Positions 1-6,297 of a stretch of DNA of 64,000 nucleotides are shown piece after piece. Source of the stretch: an uncultured Sphingomonas sp. (GTDB taxonomy: Bacteria > Pseudomonadota > Alphaproteobacteria > Sphingomonadales > Sphingomonadaceae); assembly GCF_936927845.1 (NCBI RefSeq), contig NZ_CAKZHV010000025.1, forward strand, positions 1 to 64,000, in the 5' to 3' direction. The notes beneath the pieces are model-generated. The model made no database searches. It was not told where the DNA came from and was given only the letters and a program-made list of their open reading frames with translations. The stretch's first letter is position 1, and each line of letters opens with the position of its first letter. A program made the translations under genes and the position numbers.

Positions 1-241
1 CCTCGATCCAGACTGTCATAGTCGATGGACCACTCAGAAGGGGGCAGCTCATCGCAATATACCTAATCGCATCTAAGCTCAGGCTACTGCCTTGGCTTGC
101 CCTAGGGCCAAATCGCTCCGTTCGAACGACTGCGGCAGCCCCGGCGTGAGCGGCTAGGCTCGCGCCGGCCGCACCTGCACGGCGTACATGGCTGGCCCAC
201 CAGCGGCGTTTGTCGCCAATGACCGTCAAACCGCGCTGGAA
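1..241. other. window edge, no gene recognised
   Basis: No open frame of useful length, clear ribosome binding site or RNA structure was seen here. It is part of the prophage-like segment and may hold the end of a gene that starts left of the window. Confidence 0.3.
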
Positions 242-406
242 TTAGCGCTCCACCGCCTGCTTCCACGCCGCTGCAATCTCCGCTTGCTTAGCAAGCCACC
301 GCTCACGCCGAGCCGCCCGACGCCACGCTCGCTGCTGCTTTACCAGCAAGGCTATGACTGAACCGCTGATCGCGATCCCGGCAGCGGAAATGGCAAGCGC
401 GCTCAT
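242..406 (-). CDS. small single-pass membrane protein (phage region)
   Basis: A 54-residue product. Residues 3-22 form one hydrophobic segment (alternating Ala, Ile, Ser, Val, Leu), followed by a strongly basic, Arg/Ala-rich tail that would face the cytoplasm. The ATG at 406 is preferred over longer in-frame starts because GGGAG sits 8 nt upstream. It lies divergent to the lysis-type genes that follow. Size and layout resemble small phage membrane proteins such as spanin or holin accessories, but there is no motif to name it, so the function is unknown. Confidence 0.5.
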   Translation of the reverse strand: MSALAISAAGIAISGSVIALLVKQQRAWRRAARRERWLAKQAEIAAAWKQAVER

Positions 407-490
407 GACATCGACTCCCGTTCGATGCGGGCTGTCTACCTCGTTGCAATAGGACCGGCGAGGCCTCTTCCTCACATCGGAGTCCCGACG

Positions 491-1027
491 ATGAACAACA
501 CGTCCCTCGCGGCCAAGGCGGTCGCGAGCAGCCCCAGCGCGTCTGCGCCGGCTGCATTCAACGGGGTCGAATGGTTGGTCGCCCTCAATCTATGGGCGAT
601 GACCGCGGCGTGCCTGCTCGCCTGTATGGCGATCTACACGCTGGTGACGGACGGACGGAAGCACCGGCATCGCGACGTGCCGGGCATCTCACCCGCGCGG
701 CTTCTGCGCTGGATCGGCCTGCTCTTCGCGACCGGCATCGCGCTGCGCAGCGGGGCCGAGGCGCTGACGCTATGGGGCTGGGACACGACACAGCCGGCGC
801 GGACCGGCACGCTGCTCTTCATCAAGCGCCTCGTCGACCCGGTCGCGATCGCCTGCGGCGTGTCCGGCATGGCGCTCTTGATCATGTCGCTCCCCGGCAT
901 GCTGTCGCAGCTGCGCCGCGAGCCGTTGCCGATCGACATCTGGCAATCGTGGCCGATCATTCGCCGCATGCTCGGCGTGGCGGCCGTGTTCTTCGTCGCG
1001 GCTGTCGGCGTGACGGTGACGCGATGA
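491..1027 (+). CDS. multi-pass membrane protein of the lysis region
   Basis: A 178-residue protein with about four hydrophobic stretches (roughly residues 30-52, 73-90, 112-132 and 158-176). The first 28 residues are Ala/Ser-rich and uncharged apart from one Lys. ATG 491 is chosen because GGAG lies 7 nt upstream. Its stop overlaps the next start as ATGA, so it is probably translationally coupled to the holin candidate. No family was recognised. The position directly upstream of holin and endolysin genes suggests a phage envelope or lysis role, which is inference only. Confidence 0.6.
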   Translation: MNNTSLAAKAVASSPSASAPAAFNGVEWLVALNLWAMTAACLLACMAIYTLVTDGRKHRHRDVPGISPARLLRWIGLLFATGIALRSGAEALTLWGWDTTQPARTGTLLFIKRLVDPVAIACGVSGMALLIMSLPGMLSQLRREPLPIDIWQSWPIIRRMLGVAAVFFVAAVGVTVTR

Positions 1028-1425
1028 GCCTGCGAGTGGGGGCACTCGCCGGCATCACCGCACCGGTCGCAGCTGCGGCCGCTACCATCTCAAAAGGGGC
1101 GACCATGACCGGACCTGTCGTTTGGCACGCGCTCGGCTATCCGTTCGAGGCCGGCAGCATGATTGCCGCCCTCTGCGCCTGCATCGCGGTGCGCTTCTAC
1201 GTCGTGCAGCATGGGGCGGGCGCGAACCGCTGGCTGCTCGACATACCCGTCAGCGCGCTGGCGCTCATGTTCACCGCGGGCATCATCGTGACCGCGCGGC
1301 CCGCGCCGCTTACCGCACTGCTCTTCGGCACCGGTGTCGGCGCGCTGGGCGCGGGCATCATCAAGATCGCGAAGACGTACGTCGACCGCTGGTTCCATGA
1401 GACGACGGGCGAACCGAAGGCCTGA
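1024..1425 (+). CDS. putative phage holin
   Basis: A 133-residue protein from the ATG that overlaps the previous stop. A second in-frame ATG at 1105 has AAGGGG about 8 nt upstream and would give 106 residues. The shared part has three hydrophobic segments (after the second start about 14-30, 43-62 and 68-88) and a charged tail, the size and topology of a class I holin, and it directly precedes a GH24 endolysin. Two starts are reminiscent of holin/antiholin pairs, although the 27-residue gap is larger than in lambda S. The holin call rests on topology and neighbourhood, not on a sequence motif. Confidence 0.55.
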   Translation: MSLRVGALAGITAPVAAAAATISKGATMTGPVVWHALGYPFEAGSMIAALCACIAVRFYVVQHGAGANRWLLDIPVSALALMFTAGIIVTARPAPLTALLFGTGVGALGAGIIKIAKTYVDRWFHETTGEPKA

Positions 1426-1432
1426 ACGCCAA

Positions 1433-1458
1433 AGCGCCCCGTCTTTCGACAGGGCGCT
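1433..1458 (+). other. stable hairpin between holin and endolysin
   Basis: AGCGCCC pairs with GGGCGCT, and the inner GTC/GAC pairs around a TTTC loop with one C-A mismatch. No T-tract follows, so it is not a standard intrinsic terminator. It could be an mRNA stability or processing element between the two lysis genes. Confidence 0.35.
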
Positions 1459-1523
1459 CCGGGAGTTCACATGCTGAGCCCCGTCCATCGGCCTGTGCTG
1501 CCAGCGACACAAGGACACAGATC

Positions 1524-2090
1524 ATGTTGGAAGAAACGACTAGCCTACGGGTCGGGCCGATGGCGCTCGCCCTGATGCACCATTTCGAGCAGTGCCGGCT
1601 CGCCGCCTATCTAGACTCGGTGAAGGTGCCGACCATCGGGTGGGGCATGACCTATTACCCCGACGGTCGACGCGTCCACTTGGGCGACAGGATCACCCAG
1701 GCGCAGGCGGACGAAACGTTCGCGCTGCTGCTCGAGCGCGATTTTTCCGGGCCGATGCGAAAGGCAGTCGACGCCGTGGCGACCACCCCCGCGCAGTTCG
1801 GCGCGATGGTCGCGCTCGCCTACAACATTGGCATGGGGCCGCTGCTCTGGCTGCCCGGCATGAAGAAGGGCTTCCGCCAGTCCGACGTGCTTAAGCGGCA
1901 CAGGGCGGGCGACTATGCCGGCGCGGGCGGCAAGGGCGGCAGCGACCCGACGCCGGGCGCCTTCGGCGGCTGGATACGTGCGGGGGGCGAGGTGCTGGCG
2001 GGGCTGGTGCGTCGCCGCTCGGCCGAGGCCGCGCTTTATCGCAGCGATTTCGCGAATGTCGCCCGCTTCACGCAAGGCGAAGTCGCCTGA
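1524..2090 (+). CDS. phage endolysin, GH24 (T4-type) lysozyme
   Basis: A 188-residue muramidase that would cleave the MurNAc-GlcNAc bond of peptidoglycan at lysis. The T4-lysozyme catalytic pattern E-x8-D-x5-T is present as E22 (HFEQC), D31 (YLDS) and T37 (PTIGWG). The later helix (QFGAMVALAYNIG) also fits the family. There is no signal peptide, so export would depend on a holin, in keeping with the candidate just upstream. The C-terminal third, including a Gly-rich stretch near 133-140, is ordinary for phage GH24 enzymes. Family assignment is confident. Confidence 0.92.
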   Translation: MLEETTSLRVGPMALALMHHFEQCRLAAYLDSVKVPTIGWGMTYYPDGRRVHLGDRITQAQADETFALLLERDFSGPMRKAVDAVATTPAQFGAMVALAYNIGMGPLLWLPGMKKGFRQSDVLKRHRAGDYAGAGGKGGSDPTPGAFGGWIRAGGEVLAGLVRRRSAEAALYRSDFANVARFTQGEVA

Positions 2091-2116
2091 TCAATCCCCC
2101 CCGAAGGAGAAAACCC

Positions 2117-2236
2117 ATGAAGATCAATCTCGCCACTATCTTCCGCATCGCCAAGGCGCTCGCACCCGTCGCGATCGCGGTGGCACCTGCCGTGAAGCAG
2201 GCGATCAAGGGCGCGAAGAAGCCGCGTCCGGGCTGA
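2117..2236 (+). CDS. 39-residue amphipathic/hydrophobic peptide
   Basis: A very short gene with a strong ribosome binding site (GAAGGAGA, 6 nt before ATG) 26 bp after the endolysin stop. The product starts MKINLATIFRIAKALAP, has a hydrophobic centre rich in Ala, Val and Ile, and ends in a basic KGAKKPRPG tail. The shape suggests a small membrane-active phage peptide, possibly another lysis accessory. No homologue is recognised. The strong binding site and the coding-like GC pattern at third positions argue that it is real. Confidence 0.6.
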   Translation: MKINLATIFRIAKALAPVAIAVAPAVKQAIKGAKKPRPG

Positions 2237-2363
2237 GCCGCTGAGCTTTCGCGCGTCCACGACGATGCGCGAAAAGGACGTACCCCGCCCCTGCCGCGGC
2301 CGCGACGATCTGAACAGCCCACGTGAGGCCGAGAACACTAGCCGCGATCGTCACATAGAACAT
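2205..2363 (-). CDS. possible 52-residue membrane peptide, antisense to the previous gene end
   Basis: Read on the minus strand, ATG 2363 gives a protein starting MFYVTIAASVLGLTWAVQ, with a hydrophobic core through about residue 31 and then an Arg/Lys-rich tail, so one membrane helix with a positive-inside end. Its last 32 nt overlap the 3' end of the 39-residue gene. The upstream AGGTGG is only 1-2 nt from the start, which is too close to be good. Treat it as a candidate only. Confidence 0.35.
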   Translation of the reverse strand: MFYVTIAASVLGLTWAVQIVAAAAGAGYVLFAHRRGRAKAQRLSPDAASSRP

Positions 2364-2463
2364 GCCACCTACGTATCGCGGCAATGTATGACAGGAAGCC
2401 TAACTTATTTACAAATCCGGCATTTTTTGGGGGGCATGACCATTTTGACGCGAAAGCGGAAAG

Positions 2464-2520
2464 CCCGACCACACCTGCCGGTTCGATAGCACGCCAAAGG
2501 CGTCGGTCGGTGTGGTCGGG
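2464..2520. repeat. 12-bp perfect inverted repeat with nested hairpin
   Basis: CCCGACCACACC (2464-2475) pairs perfectly with GGTGTGGTCGGG (2509-2520). Inside, CCG/CGG and ACGCC-AAA-GGCGT (2491-2503) give a second stem, so the whole 57 nt can fold into one long bulged hairpin. It lies in a gene-free part of the prophage (2364-2593) just after an A/T-rich stretch. It could be a structured RNA, a terminator-like barrier or a protein-binding site. No T-tract follows on the plus strand. Confidence 0.5.
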
Positions 2521-2593
2521 GCCGCGGCTCGCTGGGGGCAAGGCCGCGCACCATCAGCATGGCTGACCGCGACACATAAGCAACCGCAATGGC

Positions 2594-2965
2594 TTACAGT
2601 TCAGCCCGCCCCTCCAGCGACGCGAACGCCGCGGCCGCCAGCTCCGCATATTTCATTCGCCACTGATCCGCCCGCTCCCACGGCAGGTCGCCCTCTTCCC
2701 AGCGGCTATCCCACAACGCCTGCGCGACCATAAGCACGAGCGCGTTGCGATCGCTGCTAGTGCAAAGCAGACAGCGCCCGTGCTGATCGGCGTCGATGCT
2801 GTTGGCGACCACGCCGGCGAACCCGCGGAAGATCGCGCGATAGGCGGGGCACTCATCCCAGCGGTAATCGTGCGTGCCGTCGCAGCGGCTTTCGAACATG
2901 TCGCGGGCGAGCTGCTCCACCAGCACCGGCCGATCGTCCGTGCGGCACAGCGCGCACCGCGTCAT
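2594..2965 (-). CDS. duplicated CxxC-domain protein (phage region)
   Basis: About 123 residues from the ATG at 2965 (an earlier ATG at 2986 adds seven). The protein is two copies of one unit of about 55 residues: the first begins RCALCRTDDRPVLVEQLA and the second RCLLCTSSDRNALVLMVA. Both continue with S-R, an acidic stretch, W, and a helix with conserved R and A positions. Each unit carries one CxxC pair, which suggests one zinc or two half-sites brought together. The family was not recognised. It stands alone on the minus strand, next to a structured intergenic element. Confidence 0.6.
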   Translation of the reverse strand: MTRCALCRTDDRPVLVEQLARDMFESRCDGTHDYRWDECPAYRAIFRGFAGVVANSIDADQHGRCLLCTSSDRNALVLMVAQALWDSRWEEGDLPWERADQWRMKYAELAAAAFASLEGRAEL

Positions 2966-3091
2966 GCCGCGGTGGTCGTGGATCACGGGTGGCCTGCAAA
3001 GATTTGCAATTCGGGCAGGGCTATTGCCCCATTTCGCAAGAGGCGTACCTTTCGACCTGCCCCGGTTACAGGGGCGATTCGGAGAGTGAGC

Positions 3092-3253
3092 ATGAAGCGC
3101 TTGAGCATTGCGACCGCCATGGCGGTAATGACCGTGGCTGCCGTTCCTTCGTTCGCGGCACCAGCACCAACGAAGGCGGCCGTGTCGAGCCCACAGCAGG
3201 CTATACCCGGCCTCCCCTGCAATTTCATTCGGGTAAAGTGCCCGAGCTACTGA
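3092..3253 (+). CDS. small secreted peptide
   Basis: A 53-residue product with a textbook signal peptide: MKRLS, a hydrophobic core, and a likely cut after FAA or SFA near residue 22. The mature part is about 30 residues, with two Cys (PCNF and KCPSY) that could form a disulfide in the periplasm. GGAGAG lies 6-8 nt upstream of ATG 3092. The 3' end overlaps the convergent HTH gene by 29 nt. Function unknown. Confidence 0.55.
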   Translation: MKRLSIATAMAVMTVAAVPSFAAPAPTKAAVSSPQQAIPGLPCNFIRVKCPSY

Positions 3254-3527
3254 TTTGACCTCTGGCCTCGCATTGCCCCGTCAGTGCGAGGCTAACCTTC
3301 ATCTGCGTCACCGGTCGCCACGGCATGCGCGCGCCGAGCGACGCCTCATCCACGTCGAGCGCCATCGCCATACGCAGGCGGTCATCCTCGTCGAGCTTTC
3401 GTGGCGATCCTCGCTCGAGCCACTGCTGCACGAAGGCGTCATTCCGTCCGATCAGTCGGGATAGCGCGGCAAAGCTGAGCCCGCGCGCGGCTGCCCGCTC
3501 ACGCACTACGGTACGCGCGTCCGGCAT
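3225..3527 (-). CDS. small XRE/Cro-type HTH protein
   Basis: A 100-residue protein. Residues 3-65 look like a lambda-repressor-type helix-turn-helix (RERAAARGLSFAALSRLIGR, then a turn and VQQWLERG), as in the DNA-binding half of many short phage regulators. There is no S24 peptidase domain, so it would not respond to RecA like a full CI. ATG 3527 overlaps the stop of the upstream YozE-type gene by one base (TAATG), indicating coupled translation. It probably binds DNA in this element; the target is unknown. Confidence 0.6.
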   Translation of the reverse strand: MPDARTVVRERAAARGLSFAALSRLIGRNDAFVQQWLERGSPRKLDEDDRLRMAMALDVDEASLGARMPWRPVTQMKVSLALTGQCEARGQISSSGTLPE

Positions 3528-3793
3528 TAGTACGCCCGCCAGTCAATCTCGGCCTCGTCGACGGCTTCGAACAGATCGCCCTCTGCCTGCATAGCGGCGA
3601 GGTGTCGGCGCACGTCCTCGGGGCTGCCATCGCGTGGGAAACGCCGATCGGCCTTCGCGCCGGCGACCAACTGCCCAACAAGGCCCTCGCGATCGACCTG
3701 GACGCGCAGCCAGGCGCCGAACGTCTCGCCGTGGTGGTGGTTGATGGCGCGCCCGTTCGCAGCGCCGTGAGCGGTGGATTGCGACTCGATCAT
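3527..3793 (-). CDS. YozE-like (SAM-like fold) protein
   Basis: An 88-residue protein. From about residue 24 it follows the YozE_SAM_like pattern: F-x-x-W-L, an acidic 'DREGLVGQLVAGAK' helix, 'DRRFPRDG', then a helix ending in an acidic stretch and W-x-x-Y. YozE proteins are small helical proteins found in Firmicutes and on phages, with no firmly established role. The first 20 residues are extra. It is the upstream gene of a two-gene operon with the HTH protein, so a regulatory partnership is possible. Confidence 0.6.
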   Translation of the reverse strand: MIESQSTAHGAANGRAINHHHGETFGAWLRVQVDREGLVGQLVAGAKADRRFPRDGSPEDVRRHLAAMQAEGDLFEAVDEAEIDWRAY

Positions 3794-3866
3794 GCGCTCA
3801 TGATGCCGCTCCCGATCCTACAATTCCAGGCTTTTGTTCTGCATCTGTTCCGTGTCAAAGCGGGGC

Positions 3867-4385
3867 ATGGTCGGCCACCCGAAGACACTGCATGACCTGC
3901 GTCGCGTCGAGGCCGCGGTGCAGGTGACGTGCCGCACGTGCGGGCATGTCGCGGTGCTCGATCGCGAGGAGATGATCAGCGACCGGAAGCATAGCCGGCG
4001 CTCGATGGAGTGGGCCGCGGTCCAGCACGACCAGATCTGCCGCAAGGCCGGGTGCACCAGCAGCGACGTCCTCGTGCTGCCCCTGCCTTTCGGTCAATCG
4101 ATGCCCGAGGTGCGGCAGCGGCGCGCGATGATGCTGGCGGTTAATCTGTCGCTTCAGGTGCTGGAGCAGGCCTGCCGAAAGCCGCCCGAAAGCAGCCGGG
4201 AATCGGTACGGCTGGCGCTGCGTGTCCTGCACCCGCATGTGCGCGACGAGACGCTGATGCTTGAGTTCTGGGAGCACGCCATCACCAAGCGCGACGACAT
4301 CGGCTCGCACCCGTATCTGGTCATCAGGTGGATGGTGCGGAAGCTGGTCGACCGCGGATATGCGGTGTGGGCGGAGCTGCGATAG
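3867..4385 (+). CDS. zinc-ribbon-like phage protein
   Basis: About 172 residues from ATG 3867; a TTG at 3834 would add eleven. The N-terminus has CRTCGH, and CRKAGC follows about 40 residues later, a pattern expected for a zinc ribbon, with basic residues between. The remaining 110 residues are mostly helical, with no recognised family. It is divergent from the YozE/HTH pair. A DNA- or RNA-binding role in the phage is plausible, but nothing names it. Confidence 0.5.
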   Translation: MVGHPKTLHDLRRVEAAVQVTCRTCGHVAVLDREEMISDRKHSRRSMEWAAVQHDQICRKAGCTSSDVLVLPLPFGQSMPEVRQRRAMMLAVNLSLQVLEQACRKPPESSRESVRLALRVLHPHVRDETLMLEFWEHAITKRDDIGSHPYLVIRWMVRKLVDRGYAVWAELR

Positions 4386-4524
4386 CTCCGGGCAAAAAGA
4401 AGGGCCGCCGAAGCGACCCAAAGGTTTACTTAGGAGAGGATGCCTGAAAGGCCCCATTAATTTGCTGCGCTCGCGAACGGATGGCGAATGCAAAAGATGA
4501 GGTCGTAGATTGCAGCGTCTGCAA
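4386..4524. other. short gene-free gap
   Basis: No convincing gene. The 8-bp perfect hairpin GATTGCAG-CGT-CTGCAATC (4508-4526) overlaps the stop codon of the SRAP gene on the minus strand. It lacks a T-tract, so any terminator role would be non-standard. Confidence 0.3.
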
Positions 4525-5166
4525 TCAGACCGTCCCTCGATTTTGTCGCGTCGGAAACACCGGCCCGCTCACCGTCATCTGCTCGGCCGGATACGGGCGT
4601 TGTAGCGACACCACTTCATCGTAGCTGCCGCGCAGCCAGCGCTGGTGATCATCAGGCGCCAGGATCGTGATCATCGCTTTCGGATGGATCGGCGCGACAA
4701 GCTCATTCGGATCGCATGTCACCATCGTGAAGCCGGCACCCTTGGCCGAGCGCTGCCAGAACCCCGCGACGGCGAACAGCGGCTGGTCGATGACCTGGAA
4801 CCACATCTCTCCCTTCAACGGTGGCTTTTTGTCGCCGAGATCGTGCTTGTCAGGCGTCCACTCGCAGAACTCGCTTAGCGGCACCAAGCATCGGTTCTCT
4901 GGCTTCTCCGCTAGGCGGCGCCACTGCGGCAGGTGCAGCTGGCGGACATTCGTCATCGGCCACTTCGCACCCCCGCCGAGCACGTCCCACTCCATGACAT
5001 CGAGCCCGCGCTTCCCTCCCTGCTCGCGGACCACGTAGGCCCGGCTCTTCGGGCGCAGCTCGCCCGGGTCGAACCGGTTGTCGCGCGGCTTGTCGGCTAG
5101 CCAGTCTGCGCCGAAATGCGTCAGGATCGTCTCGGGTTCGTAGGACAGCCGCGCGCGATTGCACAT
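4525..5166 (-). CDS. SOS response-associated peptidase (SRAP/YedK/HMCES)
   Basis: A 213-residue protein of the SRAP family, which forms a stable thiazolidine crosslink with abasic sites in single-stranded DNA and so protects them. The start MCNR exposes the catalytic Cys2 after Met removal. N73 (TNVR), E102 (CEWTP) and H161 (HPKAM) match the conserved active-site residues of YedK. The ATG at 5166 shares a base with the stop of the upstream membrane gene (TGATG). Full-length SRAP copies on prophages and plasmids are common. Family assignment is confident. Confidence 0.9.
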   Translation of the reverse strand: MCNRARLSYEPETILTHFGADWLADKPRDNRFDPGELRPKSRAYVVREQGGKRGLDVMEWDVLGGGAKWPMTNVRQLHLPQWRRLAEKPENRCLVPLSEFCEWTPDKHDLGDKKPPLKGEMWFQVIDQPLFAVAGFWQRSAKGAGFTMVTCDPNELVAPIHPKAMITILAPDDHQRWLRGSYDEVVSLQRPYPAEQMTVSGPVFPTRQNRGTV

Positions 5167-5465
5167 CAGCCGAAAACCTGGCTCGTCGCGTAGATCGTGA
5201 TGATCGCGATGACGGAGAAGACGACCGCGAAGGCGACCCACGCCCTACCCGGTGTGGTCACGATGCGATCGGCCAGTCTGTCGGGGCCGGCTGCCAAATC
5301 CTCATCAACGACCGACCCAAAGGCGAGATTGCGCCGCATCATCTCGACCGCGATTGCCGCTCCGTTGGTGTGCCCAAGTTCCCAGCTGCTGTTGACCCAA
5401 AACGTTCGAACCTCTTCGTCGGTCCACGTGGCGAGCGCTTCCGGTGTGAGGGGCGAGTCGGTCAT
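5166..5465 (-). CDS. single-pass membrane protein coupled to the SRAP gene
   Basis: A 99-residue protein with an acidic, soluble N-terminal half (starting MTDSPLTPEALATWTDEE) and one C-terminal membrane helix of about residues 75-96. Its stop overlaps the SRAP start by one base, so the two genes are cotranslated, SRAP second. No family was recognised. Tail-anchored topology would leave the N-terminus in the cytoplasm. Confidence 0.55.
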   Translation of the reverse strand: MTDSPLTPEALATWTDEEVRTFWVNSSWELGHTNGAAIAVEMMRRNLAFGSVVDEDLAAGPDRLADRIVTTPGRAWVAFAVVFSVIAIITIYATSQVFG

Positions 5466-5466
5466 G

Positions 5467-5481
5467 GGGGTAGCGTACCCC
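5467..5481. promoter_or_regulatory. 15-bp palindrome at the start of the SRAP operon
   Basis: GGGGTA-GCG-TACCCC is a perfect inverted repeat ending 1 nt before the ATG of the minus-strand membrane gene. It overlaps where a ribosome binding site would sit, so it could be an operator for a phage regulator such as the small HTH protein, or an mRNA hairpin. Confidence 0.35.
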
Positions 5482-5612
5482 GAAAGATCAGCTGCTCAAC
5501 GGCGCGAAAATCGCCCTGCGCCATTTTCCGACAAATTGATGCCCACGATGGGGGGAGCTACGCGGTACAGAACGAGATAATTACGGAAGCGGCGTTGATA
5601 TTACTCGTTTTT
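5482..5612. other. gene-free gap before the attachment site
   Basis: About 130 bp with lower GC near its right end (5575-5612), next to the tRNA fragment. No gene or promoter could be supported. The A/T-rich stretch next to the fragment could be an integrase arm-binding region, but no repeated arm sites were found. Confidence 0.3.
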
Positions 5613-5664
5613 CCGCTGACTCTTAATCAGCGGGTCCTTGGTTCGAGCCCAAGTGCGTCCACCA
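5613..5664 (+). other. 3' fragment of tRNA-Lys(CUU), attachment-site-like
   Basis: The bases from the anticodon arm to the CCA end of a tRNA are present: stem GCTGA/TCAGC with loop CTCTTAA (anticodon CTT), variable GGGTC, T-arm CTTGG-TTCGAGC-CCAAG, acceptor strand TGCGTCC, then A-CCA. No matching 5' acceptor strand or D-arm exists upstream; the preceding 40 bases are unrelated. Integrases that use tRNA 3' ends leave exactly such a duplicated half at one end of an island. It separates the phage-like genes on the left from chromosomal genes on the right. Confidence 0.85.
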
Positions 5665-5741
5665 CCTTCTCGGGTCCCAACAAGTGACGTGACGTCTTTG
5701 TGAACCGGCAGCGTGGATCGCACGCTGCCGGTCGCGTGCGA

Positions 5742-6107
5742 TCAGTCGCGAATGGCCGAGCCTGCGTTCTGCAGCGCGGCACCCGTGCGGTCGGCGGCAC
5801 GGTCACCAGCGCGATTGATCTTGTCGCCGGTACGGTCCGCAGCTGCGTCGGCATTGCGCGCAGCGTCCTTGGTCGCGGCGGCAGCACGATCACCGGCGCG
5901 GTCGAGCTTCTCACCGGCGCGGTCGGCGGCAGCGGCGACATCGTCGGCGGCGCGATCGGTTGCCGCAGCGGCGCGTGACCCGATGTTCTTGGCATCGTCA
6001 CCAATTGCGTCGGCGGCCTGCGAGGTCTGCTCCTGCGCGCGCTCGCTGCACGCGGCCAGCGGCATCGCCACGATCATGGCGGCCAGACCGAAATACACCT
6101 TCTTCAT
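5742..6107 (-). CDS. Ala-rich helical-repeat lipoprotein
   Basis: A 121-residue lipoprotein. The signal peptide of about 20 residues ends MPLAAC, giving a lipidated Cys. The mature part repeats units such as AADRAGDKINRAGDRA, rich in Ala, Asp and Arg, with no aromatic residues, as in LEA-like or YtjA/CsbD-type stress proteins; it would form a long helix or coiled coil in the periplasm. GGGAGG lies about 5 nt before ATG 6107. A GGAAC-N17-GGTT element lies upstream (see promoter). A stress-protective role is inferred, not shown. Confidence 0.7.
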   Translation of the reverse strand: MKKVYFGLAAMIVAMPLAACSERAQEQTSQAADAIGDDAKNIGSRAAAATDRAADDVAAAADRAGEKLDRAGDRAAAATKDAARNADAAADRTGDKINRAGDRAADRTGAALQNAGSAIRD

Positions 6108-6186
6108 ACATCCTCCCGAAACACGACGCGCGTGGCGTCCGACAAGGTGTCGCCAAGAGGGAAACCCACCCGGTAACGGCTTGCTC

Positions 6187-6212
6187 AACCCGGAAGCCAG
6201 CGGAACTGTTCC
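6187..6212 (-). promoter_or_regulatory. candidate EcfG-type general stress promoter
   Basis: On the minus strand GGAAC (6212-6208) and GGTT (6190-6187) are 17 nt apart, one mismatch from the GGAAC-N16/17-CGTT pattern of alphaproteobacterial EcfG sigma factors. It would start transcription about 75 nt before the lipoprotein ATG. Short motifs such as this occur by chance, so confidence is limited. Confidence 0.35.
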
Positions 6213-6297
6213 GCCACAGCAACGACGCCGGCCCGCAGCATCGCGCGGTAACACCCGCGATCACGCCGCCGTCACAATTATGCGGCAGGGGCCGGCG

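Noticed and set aside
1433..1458. Hairpin considered as an intrinsic terminator
   Set aside because: No T-tract follows and it sits between two lysis genes likely to be cotranscribed; kept only as a hairpin.
5627..6004. Minus-strand frame reading out of the tRNA fragment (peptide ending LGLEPRTR)
   Set aside because: This is a typical tRNA antisense artefact over a real lipoprotein gene.
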